A stretch of 64,000 nt of DNA from Sphingobacterium yanglingense (GTDB lineage: Bacteria; Bacteroidota; Bacteroidia; Sphingobacteriales; Sphingobacteriaceae), in contig NZ_SNYV01000020.1 of assembly GCF_004363245.1 (NCBI RefSeq), positions 1-64,000 on the forward strand, given 5' to 3'. This document shows positions 1 to 8,837 of the stretch, one piece after another. How positions within the stretch are numbered: the stretch's first letter is position 1; each line of letters starts with the position of its first letter. The notes beneath the pieces were generated by a model, which did no database searches, was not told the DNA's origin, and saw only the letters and a program-made list of their open reading frames with translations. A program made the position numbers and the translations under genes.

Positions 1-32
1 GCGGCGATCGCCCTTCGTTTCCGTTGGGACTG

Positions 33-63
33 CAAAGGTAGGAATCTTTTTTAAACCTCCAAA
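33..63 (-). promoter_or_regulatory. Strong promoter P2 reading off the left edge
   Basis: On the minus strand this reads TTTG (63-60), a 19-base spacer, then TACCTTTG (40-33). That is an exact match to the Bacteroidota -33/-7 promoter consensus. The transcribed sequence after it (about 1-30) is G+C-richer than its surroundings. This resembles leaders of rRNA or tRNA operons in this group, but the gene it serves lies outside the window, so that identity is inferred. Confidence 0.7.
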
Positions 64-190
64 TTTTATTTTAAAATATTTTCGGAGAAGATTGCTGAGG
101 ATAAAATCTATCGGATAAAACCGAAAAACAATCACTCTTTCTACCTTATGTCATCGTTCCGAAGAACCGTCCCTCCCTCGCGGAGTGGTG

Positions 191-222
191 CAAAGATAGG
201 GACTTTAAGACCATATTTCAAA
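191..222 (-). promoter_or_regulatory. Strong promoter P1, tandem with P2
   Basis: The minus strand reads TTTG (222-219), 20 bases, then TATCTTTG (198-191), again a full -33/-7 match. It lies about 158 bases upstream of P2 in the same direction. Tandem promoters of this strength are typical of stable-RNA operons, which is why I suspect rRNA or tRNA genes just left of the window. Confidence 0.65.
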
Positions 223-399
223 GACATCCCGCAAAGTATTTTATCGCATAAGCCATAAAACACTGGAACATTGAACGATAAAATTGAAAAAAGAAAACAA
301 ATAGGCACCATGGACTGCACAAAAGGCGGGATTATGCTATAATCAGCCAGGATTACTATGGATTTAAGCAAGGCATAACAGAGCCTTTATAGTGTTTTA

Positions 400-432
400 C
401 CTCTATGAACCCTCTACAAACCCTCTATTATA
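400..432. repeat. Three 11-base direct repeats
   Basis: The hexamer CCTCTA recurs at 400, 411 and 422, exactly 11 bases apart. Units 1 and 2 are CCTCTATGAAC and CCTCTACAAAC; unit 3 diverges after the hexamer. Helically phased short repeats can be binding sites for a regulator, but no regulator is known for this one. Confidence 0.5.
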
Positions 433-586
433 TCTCTAGATAACCCCTAGAAGATTTAAAACAGAGACGAAGAAGCAAAGAACGTAATACAACGGAACGA
501 AGACACCAAAGGAGGGACGTATATATCGTATTAGAGATATTAAACTTTGAAAATTTTCTGTATCATTGTCTAACAGTACTTAGATT

Positions 587-1207
587 ATGAATATCATCTA
601 CGGAATAGACTTACTTGGGACGATGGTTTTTGCCATATCTGGTGGAATGGCAGCCAACAGACAGGGGATTGATGTGTTTGGCGCAACTTTTATGGGTTTC
701 GTGACCGCAATTGGAGGAGGGTCTTTACGCGATGTCTTTTTAAATATACGCCCCGTTTGGGTTGAGGACAGCAATTATCTAATTGCAATATTCATCGGTG
801 TCTTCATATCAGTAATTGCGAATAGGCATCTCTACAACTGGGCAAAAACTTTAACATTATTCGATGCTATTGGAATTGGTTTTTTTACAGTCGTTGGGAC
901 CCAGAAATCTCTAGACTATGGCAGTAGCAATATTGCCGCAATAATGTTTGGTATGTTTTCCGCTGCTATGGGCGGTGTAATCCGAGATACATTGATGAAT
1001 GAAACTCCCCTCATCCTAAGAAAGGAGATTTATGCATCAGCATGCCTATCCGGCGCCATTTTATTTGTAATCTTAGAGTATTTTGGGTTAAGCAGGGGAT
1101 GGAATGCTTTCATTTCGGCCTCTTTTGTAGTCGGTGTACGATTGATATCCGTCAAATACAACCTATCTTTGCCAACAGTTTCCCCCGTTGAAGACAAAAA
1201 AAGCTAA
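587..1207 (+). CDS. TRIC/UPF0126 family cation channel
   Basis: A 206-residue integral inner-membrane protein of the TRIC (UPF0126, YadS/YicG-like) family, whose members form trimeric cation channels; the substrate here is unknown. The family's two internal repeats are visible (about residues 4-80 and 90-165). Each carries the conserved glycine-arginine-aspartate turn: GGGSLRD near residue 44 and GGVIRD near residue 130. Hydrophobic segments fit about seven membrane spans, and the length is normal. It converges with murF and the two reading frames overlap by 4 bases at their stops. There is no obvious full promoter; a near match (TATCATTG, 561-568) lies just upstream. Confidence 0.88.
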   Translation: MNIIYGIDLLGTMVFAISGGMAANRQGIDVFGATFMGFVTAIGGGSLRDVFLNIRPVWVEDSNYLIAIFIGVFISVIANRHLYNWAKTLTLFDAIGIGFFTVVGTQKSLDYGSSNIAAIMFGMFSAAMGGVIRDTLMNETPLILRKEIYASACLSGAILFVILEYFGLSRGWNAFISASFVVGVRLISVKYNLSLPTVSPVEDKKS

Positions 1208-2499
1208 AGAACTTCCAGTAACCGCTCAAAAGACATTCCTCGTGACGCCTTAAGTAACACAAAGCACCCTGATATTGTAGCCATAGGAATCAATGCCTCT
1301 GTTGTACTTTCATAAAATTCAGCCCCTTCGCACTTATGCTTATAGAATTCTTTCCCTACAAAAATAAGCCTTTCTAATAACAGCTCCTTCGCTTTCTGAA
1401 TAACAAGTGCATGTTCTTCGTAAGCGTCTTCACCTAATTCAAACATATCTCCTAAAACCAATACTTTACGTTCGGCTGAAAGGACCTTCATATTATCTAA
1501 CGCTGCTGCCATACTACTGGCATTCGCATTATAGAAATCCGCAATAACTGTATTTCGATCTGTTTTTGTAATCTGTGATCGGTTATTTTTAGGTATATAA
1601 CCTGCTATTCCAGTATTTATAGCAATTGGATCTACGCCAAAGTGCAATCCAACAGCGATTGCCGCCAAAAAATTCTCTGTATTATAAGAGCCGGTCAAAT
1701 TCGTAGAAACTTCATATGTTGCAGAATTGTTTCTCTCTTTCCAAGTAATAGCCAAGTAAGGGTTTGCAATCAACAGCTTGCCTATCACATTATTTTCTGC
1801 ACTAAATCCATACTGCACTACGGTATCGATATGTCTCTTCTTCGCCATTTCCACTAAGTGTATATTGTCACCCTGTAAAAACAGTATTCCATGATGATCC
1901 TGTAAATAATCGTACAGTTCTCCTTTAGCAATCTTCACTCCTTCAAATGAACCAAAGCCTTCCAAATGAGCTTTTCCAACATTTGTAATCAATCCATGTG
2001 TTGGCTTAGCGATTTTCGACAAAAATGATATTTCGCCCAGATGGTTTGCACCCATCTCAATAATTGCAATTTCAATATCTTTAGATATAGATAGTATAGA
2101 CAACGGGACACCAATATGATTATTTAAATTCCCTAGGGTAGCGAAGGTCTTATATCGTTGTGAGAGTACAGCGTATAACAGTTCTTTAGAGGTTGTCTTT
2201 CCATTTGTTCCTGTAATACCTATTATAGGTATATCTAATTGGTCTCGATGATATTCTGCCAACTTCTGTAAAGCCACCAAAACATCGTCAACTAATATAT
2301 ACCTATCATCTTTCTGCCATATCGGATTATCCACTACTGCATAGCGAGCTCCGTTAAGCAACGCCTGCTCTGCAAAAGCGTTACCATCAAAACTAGCTCC
2401 TTTCAACGCAAAAAAAACACTGTCTTGTTTTATGTTACGTGTATCCGTAGATATTAAAGGATACTGTTTATATATATTGTACAACGCTTCTATTTTCAT
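1204..2499 (-). CDS. murF: UDP-MurNAc-tripeptide--D-Ala-D-Ala ligase
   Basis: Cytoplasmic Mur ligase that adds D-alanyl-D-alanine to the UDP-MurNAc tripeptide, the last soluble step of peptidoglycan precursor synthesis. At 431 residues it is of normal length. The N-terminal MurF domain shows the STDTRNI segment near residue 18. The central ATP-binding P-loop is GITGTNGKTT near residue 95, followed by the Mur-type segments ATLGNLNNHIGVP and EMGANHLGEI. The C-terminal domain includes NANASSM and VLGDMFELG. It stands alone with its own promoter rather than in a dcw cluster, as is common for Bacteroidota murF. Confidence 0.95.
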   Translation of the reverse strand: MKIEALYNIYKQYPLISTDTRNIKQDSVFFALKGASFDGNAFAEQALLNGARYAVVDNPIWQKDDRYILVDDVLVALQKLAEYHRDQLDIPIIGITGTNGKTTSKELLYAVLSQRYKTFATLGNLNNHIGVPLSILSISKDIEIAIIEMGANHLGEISFLSKIAKPTHGLITNVGKAHLEGFGSFEGVKIAKGELYDYLQDHHGILFLQGDNIHLVEMAKKRHIDTVVQYGFSAENNVIGKLLIANPYLAITWKERNNSATYEVSTNLTGSYNTENFLAAIAVGLHFGVDPIAINTGIAGYIPKNNRSQITKTDRNTVIADFYNANASSMAAALDNMKVLSAERKVLVLGDMFELGEDAYEEHALVIQKAKELLLERLIFVGKEFYKHKCEGAEFYESTTEALIPMATISGCFVLLKASRGMSFERLLEVL

Positions 2500-2520
2500 G
2501 GTCTACCTGTTTTGTTAAAG

Positions 2521-2550
2521 CAAAAATAAATAATACTTCAGGTTGTCAAA
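2521..2550 (-). promoter_or_regulatory. murF promoter
   Basis: Minus strand TTTG (2550-2547), 18-base spacer, TATTTTTG (2528-2521): a complete -33/-7 match ending 21 bases before the murF start codon. This supports the start at 2499 and a leader of about 15 bases. Confidence 0.7.
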
Positions 2551-2580
2551 GTCTATTCATGAATCTTTTTGAAAAACGTC

Positions 2581-3405
2581 TTACTTAAGCTTATAAGCTA
2601 TTACACTATTACTATTAAAAGTAGGAATATACAATATACGTTCTCTAGCATTAAACCCTAAATCTGCAGTATTCATCTCTCCCTGTACATCTTGTAACTT
2701 CTCGATTACACCATCTGCCTTTACATAATAAATCAATCCCGGCCAGCACGTCACCAGAAAATCTCCATTACCGACAGGCTCTATTCCATCCCCTGCCTGT
2801 TCGAAACCTTTCGCCACTATAGTAACTTTTTTCTGAGAATCTATTCGCCAAAGCTCTTTACCCGCCAGCGTGTACAGGCTTCCATTCAACCATTTCAATC
2901 CATTAGCGTTATTTACATTATCCATATACAGCGAATAGTTACCCTCATCTATTTTATAAATTTTATTCTCTCTCGTATCCGACACATACACGACTCCCTC
3001 ATTATCCACTGTAACATCATTCAGAAATACCGCCTCCTTAATTCCAATCTCATCAATGACATTCCCAGAAACCACATCTACCACAATGACAACATCAATG
3101 TCAGCAATATATAATAGACCTTTATGTAGAGCTAGTCCTTTGGGTGCGTTCAATCCCGAAATCCAAGTAGCGTTTCGTATAGAACCATCCGTATTTAAAA
3201 GAGCTATCCCTCCCTTTCCATCCTTTTCTGCACCGCCTCCATCAATCAGAGAAACATATAATACCTCCTTTACTCCATCGTATAAAACAGACTCTGGAAC
3301 AGCAAGCTTTTCATTCGCCTCCCATAACTTCTCAAGTTGGTGATTTTGGCCCTTTGCCGTAAAAGCAATTAGCCCCACACATAATGCTAAAACTTTCTTC
3401 CTCAT
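2581..3405 (-). CDS. Secreted SMP-30/gluconolactonase-like beta-propeller
   Basis: A 274-residue exported protein with a signal peptide (residues 1-19, cut after AKG). The body is a six-bladed beta-propeller of the SMP-30/gluconolactonase/LRE type. Repeated blades carry short motifs such as NGLKWLNGSLYT, and the NDVTVDNEGVVYVSD segment resembles the family's metal-site strand. Family members include lactonases and arylesterases, but the substrate cannot be read from sequence. It has no evident operon partner: it sits between the TonB-family receptor upstream and murF downstream, both on the same strand but separated by gaps. It could be a structural or ligand-binding propeller rather than an enzyme. 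Confidence 0.75.
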   Translation of the reverse strand: MRKKVLALCVGLIAFTAKGQNHQLEKLWEANEKLAVPESVLYDGVKEVLYVSLIDGGGAEKDGKGGIALLNTDGSIRNATWISGLNAPKGLALHKGLLYIADIDVVIVVDVVSGNVIDEIGIKEAVFLNDVTVDNEGVVYVSDTRENKIYKIDEGNYSLYMDNVNNANGLKWLNGSLYTLAGKELWRIDSQKKVTIVAKGFEQAGDGIEPVGNGDFLVTCWPGLIYYVKADGVIEKLQDVQGEMNTADLGFNARERILYIPTFNSNSVIAYKLK

Positions 3406-3598
3406 AACTATTTTATTAAAGTTCTTTACATGGATCTACAATTCAGAGTTGTATACGATTCCTCTACAGACAAAATTTAGTCAATCCCAAAATCAACCGT
3501 CAATTTACATTATTAAGGTTTGACATTCAATCTGATGATTCGAGAATACTTTTCTATATACTTAAACAAATCTAATAAAAAATGAGTTTAACAGCGCA

Positions 3599-3630
3599 CA
3601 AAAAAACCGTAAGCTCAGCTAGCTTACGGT
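3599..3630 (-). terminator. Terminator after the TonB-family receptor
   Basis: A perfect 10-base-pair stem (3606-3615 with 3621-3630) with a 5-base loop. It is followed on the minus strand by a U-run from the A-tract at 3599-3606. It lies about 40 bases beyond the receptor's stop codon. Confidence 0.85.
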
Positions 3631-3670
3631 ACGACTAAACCTAAAACATAAATAAGTTAGCCAACAGTTC

Positions 3671-6085
3671 CTATTGAGCTCTATTTTTCTCTTCACTGCT
3701 ATTTTCTCGACGGCGAACGGATTGCTTCAAGTTTCCGAATTTATAATTGAAAGTAAGTCGTATAGACTGGGTATCATTATATTGACGTATATCTGAATCA
3801 TATTCTGTGAATTTGGTGTATAAATTATTCCGGTTGCTTCGAAAAACATCTGTTATCGCCAATTTGAATGAACTACGCTGATCTTTTAGGTTATAACTTA
3901 TCCCAATATCCGTATTAAATCTCCCTTGAATTTTATACACATTATATAAGAACGGTGAGTTATAGCGTAAAGCTAATTCAGAAGAAATAGCCTTGTTTAT
4001 TTTAAGATTACTAGTTGAGTTGAATTGGAAGAATGTTGACCCCTTGTTTACATAGTAACCAGCTACAGGGCCCCGAAAGTGCATATAGATTACCGTCAGA
4101 TTATTATACATCGTCCAAAATTTGCCGATGCGGGCCGGAACAGTAAGATTTAAGTAGCTCGTGTTCTGTTTCCCTAGGTTTTCTCGGGTTACCCATGTTG
4201 TCTTCAGAATCGTATCCTGCCCCATACTTTCCACCATAGCATCATTCGTAAAATCGTGTCCTAAAGCAATATTAAACACTTTATATAAGGTATAATATAG
4301 AGAAAAACCATTAGTGTATTCTGGTTTCAAATAAGGGTTACCACGCATTGACGTCCGCTTGTCAATATAATACTCAAATGGATTAAGATGTCGATAATTC
4401 GGCCTTGAGATCTTACGAGCATAATTAAGTGAGAACACGTGATTTTCGTTCTTATTATAACTCAACGAGCCCGAAGGAAACCAATCTAAATAATTCCGCT
4501 TATTCTCTTTGTTTTCCATACCCGATATGCCATCAGTCACCGTATATTCAGAGCGAAGTCCCGCCTTCACCTCCCACTTATTTAACGCCATGCTATAATC
4601 AATATATCCCGCAGTTATTTGCTCTACATAATTGAATGCATTGGAACGCTTTGGATTATTTTGCCAACTATCCACAATGAGGTGATCAAACCTTATTCCG
4701 TTATCTGATTCTACATTACTATACTTAACCCCTGCTTCAAGATTACCTTTACCGATCTTCTGTGTATAATCTGTCTTCACGGCAAAGATCTTAATATCTG
4801 TCAATGAATAGCTTCGCTCCTTCTCCGGCGCATAGATTAGCGTCTCCCCATCAGGGAAATAGGTACGATACTCGTAATTGAGTCCAGTACTGGTTTTAAA
4901 CATACTATAGTCCAAATCCACGGTCAACGTCCTACCCATCGTGTCTATCTTAAACTCATTATTAGCATTAAAGGTGTACTTATTAAATTTTTCCTTGCCT
5001 AATGTATAAGAATTCATCACAGAATCAATCACTCCTTGCGCACTTCCCATATTCGTTGTACCGGGATTATCTTGGTTTTCTACATTATTATTACCGCTGA
5101 ATTGTAACACAAATGTATTACGAACAGATGTCTTTTGCTCTAGCCCCAACTTATAATTATGCGTCCGATCTCTCTCTTTTAATTCAGCAAGCTGACTAAA
5201 TATAGTTTGCTTATCGCCGTCAGGAATCACACGCATAATATTCAGGGTTTCTATCGTTTTATTATCTGTATAAGCGTAGTTACTAAAAACGGTTGTATTA
5301 TCTTTCTTATAGTTTAAGTTGATAGAAGAGTTCCCTCTAAGCCGCTCTCCCTGACCGACACTAGCAACAAAAGAGCCGTTAAATCCTTCCAGTTTATTCT
5401 TCTTCAGAATTATATTAATTACTCCAGCAGCCCCCTCAGCATCATCTTTAGCAGAACGTGTACTAGAGAGCTCTATGCTCTTGATTTGCCCACCATCTGT
5501 GCTCTTCAAAAATGTAGCCAACTGCTCTCCTGTCATATAAGTAGGTCGCCCATCTATTGTAACATTGACCCCCTGCCTTCCCATTAGACTGATGTTATCA
5601 TCTTTATCTACATTGACCCCAGGCGCTCGCTTTAATACTTCGAACGCATTATTTCCCGCACTAACTGAAGAGTTTTCTACATTCATCACCATTTTTCCCT
5701 TCACGTTCTGTATCAAAGGCAGCTCGCCCATTACCGTTACAGCCTCTATTTCTTTGTTAACAGGAGTCAACATAACATTTGGCAACTCCACACCTTCAGC
5801 CCCTGTTTTGAATATAGCTGTTTCACCTTTACCGAATCCAACAGCTGTAGCTTCTATTATAAACGTTCCACTTGGATAGTCCAAAATTGTATACTTCCCT
5901 TCTTCATCCGTTACAGCTGTTTTTAAAACTGCTCTAGCAGTAGTCGTGATTAAATAGACAGAAGCTCCATTAATTGGTTCATTATTGTGATTCACAATCT
6001 TCCCACGTAAAGTCGGACGTTGATTAGCCGTTACTACTGTACTGTACAACACTAGAGTGATTATCCAAAAAAAAGCGTTTTTCAT
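3671..6085 (-). CDS. TonB-dependent receptor-like outer-membrane beta-barrel
   Basis: About 804 residues. A signal peptide is followed by a carboxypeptidase-regulatory-like beta-sandwich (about residues 25-110, with NGASVYLI and DEEGKYTI). Next come a plug domain (about 115-225, with the VTIDGRP and AEGAAGVINIIL motifs) and a large barrel of the OMP_b-brl_3 type (about 370-790, with RKISRPNYRHLNP and NPYLKPEYTNG). Such proteins import or display ligands with TonB energy, but the substrate is unknown and no SusD partner is adjacent. I prefer the second ATG (6085) over the one at 6094 because it gives a cleaner signal peptide. A strong terminator follows the gene. Confidence 0.88.
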   Translation of the reverse strand: MKNAFFWIITLVLYSTVVTANQRPTLRGKIVNHNNEPINGASVYLITTTARAVLKTAVTDEEGKYTILDYPSGTFIIEATAVGFGKGETAIFKTGAEGVELPNVMLTPVNKEIEAVTVMGELPLIQNVKGKMVMNVENSSVSAGNNAFEVLKRAPGVNVDKDDNISLMGRQGVNVTIDGRPTYMTGEQLATFLKSTDGGQIKSIELSSTRSAKDDAEGAAGVINIILKKNKLEGFNGSFVASVGQGERLRGNSSINLNYKKDNTTVFSNYAYTDNKTIETLNIMRVIPDGDKQTIFSQLAELKERDRTHNYKLGLEQKTSVRNTFVLQFSGNNNVENQDNPGTTNMGSAQGVIDSVMNSYTLGKEKFNKYTFNANNEFKIDTMGRTLTVDLDYSMFKTSTGLNYEYRTYFPDGETLIYAPEKERSYSLTDIKIFAVKTDYTQKIGKGNLEAGVKYSNVESDNGIRFDHLIVDSWQNNPKRSNAFNYVEQITAGYIDYSMALNKWEVKAGLRSEYTVTDGISGMENKENKRNYLDWFPSGSLSYNKNENHVFSLNYARKISRPNYRHLNPFEYYIDKRTSMRGNPYLKPEYTNGFSLYYTLYKVFNIALGHDFTNDAMVESMGQDTILKTTWVTRENLGKQNTSYLNLTVPARIGKFWTMYNNLTVIYMHFRGPVAGYYVNKGSTFFQFNSTSNLKINKAISSELALRYNSPFLYNVYKIQGRFNTDIGISYNLKDQRSSFKLAITDVFRSNRNNLYTKFTEYDSDIRQYNDTQSIRLTFNYKFGNLKQSVRRRENSSEEKNRAQ

Positions 6086-6130
6086 AGTAGGCAATCGTTA
6101 GGGACTAAATCTATTGATTATTTAATAAGA

Positions 6131-7756
6131 CTATTCTTCGTCTGAAATGGTTTCATCCTTCACTTTCTTTTCCTTCTTCTTCGCTTGTTCGATATGCAAT
6201 GGCGCACATTGTAGCCCGGAGCGTCTCATAATCCATTCTGTATATTTTATAGTTTCATCATTATCATATTCTTTTTTACAGTCGGAATAGGGTAAGTTCC
6301 ACATTTTCGATCTAATAGTTTGGTCTATTGTTACTTTTGCTCCCACAGGAAGAAATACCACTACAGACACCGCTTCGTCACGATAAGGTTCTTCAGTAGT
6401 CAACGCAAAATGGCTGTCGAAGACAATCTTTCCCTTATCCTGTTTTGCTAAATAGTCGATATGCGATGCACGCTCCGAGGCGCTTTGATAAGTTCGCCCT
6501 TTCGCAAAATAGTTATACTGTATATAAGGTATATCTAATGAATCAATATATTCGAAGCGAATGTTTATTTCATCCCTTAAGTATCTAGATAACTCTTTCT
6601 TTTTGAATGTCATTGTATACTTCTTATCTCCGTTATCCAATGCTGCCGCTTCTATTACCCTAATATCCTTTTCTTCGAAATGATAAACATTTTGCTTTTC
6701 TAGGACCTTCTCCACTTTAATGGTACTCGATTCTTTATACTCTTGTATCCCCACGAAAGAATAAAAAATAATCAGAATGATAGATACTATCCATCCAGCC
6801 CACAAACTAAGCGATAGATACGTATTCATCGATCTCGTTTTCAGCAACATTCTTAAAAAAATGTGCAATAGCGCTATAAAAGGAATTGTAATCGCCATCA
6901 CTCCGGCAAGCAAAGCAATAAACGCCTGTCCCGTTGACAGTAATTGTAATCCTGGAAATACCATTTCATCTTGGTAACCTAAGATTCCAGTTGCAAAACC
7001 GACAAAAGTAATGAGCATACCAATGATTACCATTCCACAAAAAATGAGCATCAGAAAAGCAAAGCCCTTACCTAAAATCTGGAAAAAGGTAGATATCCCC
7101 TTACCAACCGTTTTTCCTCCGTTACTCAGATGCCCTCTTACAGCTGAAAAATCATCTTTATAGCCTTCTAATTCTTCTTCAAAATTCTTTTTAAAATTCT
7201 GAAGATTAGGCTCTTCCCCTCGCATAGACATCCGATCAGCCCGTGTAATTGCTTCTGGCATCACAATCCAAAGGATAACATACAAAAGCACTCCAGATCC
7301 TCCGAAAAGAAAGAATAATATAAACAAGACTCGAATCCATTTCGCCTGCATACCGAAATAATACCCCAACCCACTACAAACTCCAGCGACCACCTTGTCG
7401 TCGGGATTACGCATTAATTTCCTTTCAGAAATAACACGTTTGTAATCTTCCTTCGATTCATCCAAGTAAGGTTCATCTTTCATTTCGTCCTCTTGCTCAA
7501 AGTCGCTAACCCTTCCCATCTGCCCAATCACCTCATTAACATCTAGCATAGAGATAACTTCTTTCTTTCCAACTTGGATTCGTTCCGTAAACATTTCAGC
7601 AATACGGTTTTCTATATCTTGCAGAATTTCTCCACTATCATCGGATTGACTGAAATGACGCTTTATCTCAATCATATAACTCCGCAATACCTCGTAAGCA
7701 TCTTCCTCAATATGGAAGACTATACTATTTATATTGATAATTATTGTCTTATTCAT
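6131..7756 (-). CDS. PspC domain membrane protein
   Basis: A 541-residue inner-membrane protein. The N-terminal ~90 residues are a soluble region rich in acidic residues. A PspC domain follows (about 108-170), with NPDDKVVAGVCSGLGYYF leading into hydrophobic segments. Four or so further membrane spans (about 225-335) precede a soluble C-terminal region of about 200 residues ending in a Lys/Glu-rich tail. In Bacteroidota this architecture is regularly paired with a PadR regulator, as here. By analogy with phage-shock proteins, a role in envelope stress is plausible but not shown. It lies 48 bases downstream of padR and is almost certainly cotranscribed with it. Confidence 0.85.
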   Translation of the reverse strand: MNKTIIININSIVFHIEEDAYEVLRSYMIEIKRHFSQSDDSGEILQDIENRIAEMFTERIQVGKKEVISMLDVNEVIGQMGRVSDFEQEDEMKDEPYLDESKEDYKRVISERKLMRNPDDKVVAGVCSGLGYYFGMQAKWIRVLFILFFLFGGSGVLLYVILWIVMPEAITRADRMSMRGEEPNLQNFKKNFEEELEGYKDDFSAVRGHLSNGGKTVGKGISTFFQILGKGFAFLMLIFCGMVIIGMLITFVGFATGILGYQDEMVFPGLQLLSTGQAFIALLAGVMAITIPFIALLHIFLRMLLKTRSMNTYLSLSLWAGWIVSIILIIFYSFVGIQEYKESSTIKVEKVLEKQNVYHFEEKDIRVIEAAALDNGDKKYTMTFKKKELSRYLRDEINIRFEYIDSLDIPYIQYNYFAKGRTYQSASERASHIDYLAKQDKGKIVFDSHFALTTEEPYRDEAVSVVVFLPVGAKVTIDQTIRSKMWNLPYSDCKKEYDNDETIKYTEWIMRRSGLQCAPLHIEQAKKKEKKVKDETISDEE

Positions 7757-7804
7757 ATGTATATATATTTTTCATTATTCGTCTGTTGACAAATTGGTTT
7801 GTTT

Positions 7805-8140
7805 TTACTTCTTATTACCTGTTAAAGAAATTTCAACAGCATATACTAACTCTTTCCAGGTGACATCTAATTTGCGTAACACTTCCTTTCCCTCTTCAGT
7901 AATCTGATAGTACTTGCGTGGGGGACCAGAAGTAGACTCTTGCCAACTATAGCTTAGTAGGCCATTATTTTTCAGTCTGGTTAATAAAGGATATAGCGTC
8001 CCTTCAACCACGAGTAATTCTGCTTTCTTGAGTTCTGCGATTATATCCGAAGCATAAATCTCTCCTCTAGAGATTATTGAAAGGATACAATACTCAAGTA
8101 TTCCTTTCCGCATCTGGATCTGTGTATTCTCTGCTATCAT
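7805..8140 (-). CDS. PadR family transcriptional regulator
   Basis: A 111-residue winged-helix repressor. The PadR fold is clear: YCILSIISRGEIYASDII for the first helices, VEGTLYPLLTRLKNNGLL for the recognition helix and following helix, and GPPRKYYQITEEGKEVL for the wing. It is the short PadR-s2 type with a small C-terminal helix for dimerisation. It heads the padR-pspC operon and probably represses its own promoter; an inverted repeat overlaps the -33 region at 8169-8189. The inducing signal is unknown. Confidence 0.93.
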   Translation of the reverse strand: MIAENTQIQMRKGILEYCILSIISRGEIYASDIIAELKKAELLVVEGTLYPLLTRLKNNGLLSYSWQESTSGPPRKYYQITEEGKEVLRKLDVTWKELVYAVEISLTGNKK

Positions 8141-8147
8141 AACAATA

Positions 8148-8189
8148 CAAAGTTATATCCTTTGGATGGTACTTTGCAATACATAGTAC
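8148..8189 (-). promoter_or_regulatory. padR-pspC promoter with candidate operator
   Basis: The minus strand reads a TTG at 8179-8177, a 21-base spacer, then TAACTTTG (8155-8148), 7 bases before the padR ATG. The inverted repeat GTACT-N11-AGTAC (8169-8189) covers the -33 element. PadR proteins usually bind such spaced palindromes, so I read it as a candidate autoregulatory operator. Confidence 0.5.
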
Positions 8190-8317
8190 TATATTTTTTC
8201 AAAAACCAAAAGCAAACAGCTGTAAATCAGTCTAATAATTTTATTTAGTCAATATTTAACAAAACTTAATTCAATAAAACAACGGTTATATCGGGCAATA
8301 ATCCGAGATTTGCATCG

Positions 8318-8701
8318 ATGAAATACCTAAAAAACTATATCTGGGCAATCGTATGGGCGCTAATAATGTTGGTTCTACTACTATTACCGTCAAAAAACTT
8401 TGAAGTCAAAAGCGTTACCTTTTATGAAGGCTTTGATAAAATGGTTCATTGTGGGATATTTTTCGTACTATGTATAATACTCTACTGGGAATCTATCTTG
8501 AAAAGCAAGAGGTCTGTAAATAAATGGACAAGTATTCTCAAAATTGTATCCAGCACTGTTATCTTTGCCTTTGCAACAGAGGCAGCTCAACAATACTTAT
8601 CCCCTACAAGGACAGCAGACGTATGGGATATTGTTGCAGATATCATAGGTATAGGAATGGCTACATTTGCCTTCGTATTTTTTTATAAAAGAGAGAAATG
8701 A
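8318..8701 (+). CDS. VanZ-like family membrane protein
   Basis: A 127-residue inner-membrane protein with four predicted spans. VanZ-like features include DKMVHCGIFFVLCIIL near residue 45 and the FATEAAQQYLSPTRTADVWDI segment in the second half. The family includes the teicoplanin-resistance protein VanZ, but most members are of unknown role, and nothing here suggests a resistance cluster. The stop codon overlaps the start of the small lipoprotein gene at 8698 (ATGA), so the two are probably translated together. Confidence 0.85.
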   Translation: MKYLKNYIWAIVWALIMLVLLLLPSKNFEVKSVTFYEGFDKMVHCGIFFVLCIILYWESILKSKRSVNKWTSILKIVSSTVIFAFATEAAQQYLSPTRTADVWDIVADIIGIGMATFAFVFFYKREK

Positions 8702-8823
8702 AAAGAAGAAAATATACAACCTGGTTTTTAGCAGCACTTATAACATTCCTTACGTTACAGTCGTGTGGAATTTTCAAAAAAGACTGTGGCTGTCCCAAAC
8801 CACTCTCTGGCAAGCGGAAATAA
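8698..8823 (+). CDS. Tiny lipoprotein, 41 residues
   Basis: A short gene of 41 codons that overlaps the VanZ-like gene by 4 bases (ATGA). The product starts with positively charged residues (MKRRKY), then a hydrophobic stretch and a lipobox, LQSC, with the lipidated Cys near residue 23. The mature peptide would be only about 19 residues, with a CGC motif and a basic tail. The lipobox and translational coupling are the reasons to believe it is real. The function is unknown. It could instead be a chance frame, but the signal is too well formed for that to be my first choice. Confidence 0.65.
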   Translation: MKRRKYTTWFLAALITFLTLQSCGIFKKDCGCPKPLSGKRK

Positions 8824-8837
8824 AAGACAGAGCAACA

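Larger units (their letters stand above)
1..586. other. Gene-free left edge with outward promoters
   Basis: I see no credible coding region here. A 76-codon minus-strand frame at 141-371 overlaps a strong promoter and has no recognisable protein character. The stretch holds two minus-strand promoters of the Bacteroidota type (listed separately), which read off the left end of the window, and three 11-base direct repeats at 400-432. The rest is AT-rich leader for the plus-strand channel gene at 587. Confidence 0.6.

Noticed and set aside
141..371. A 76-codon minus-strand frame at the left edge
   Set aside because: It overlaps a complete promoter, has no recognisable protein character and no translation start context; it is most likely chance.
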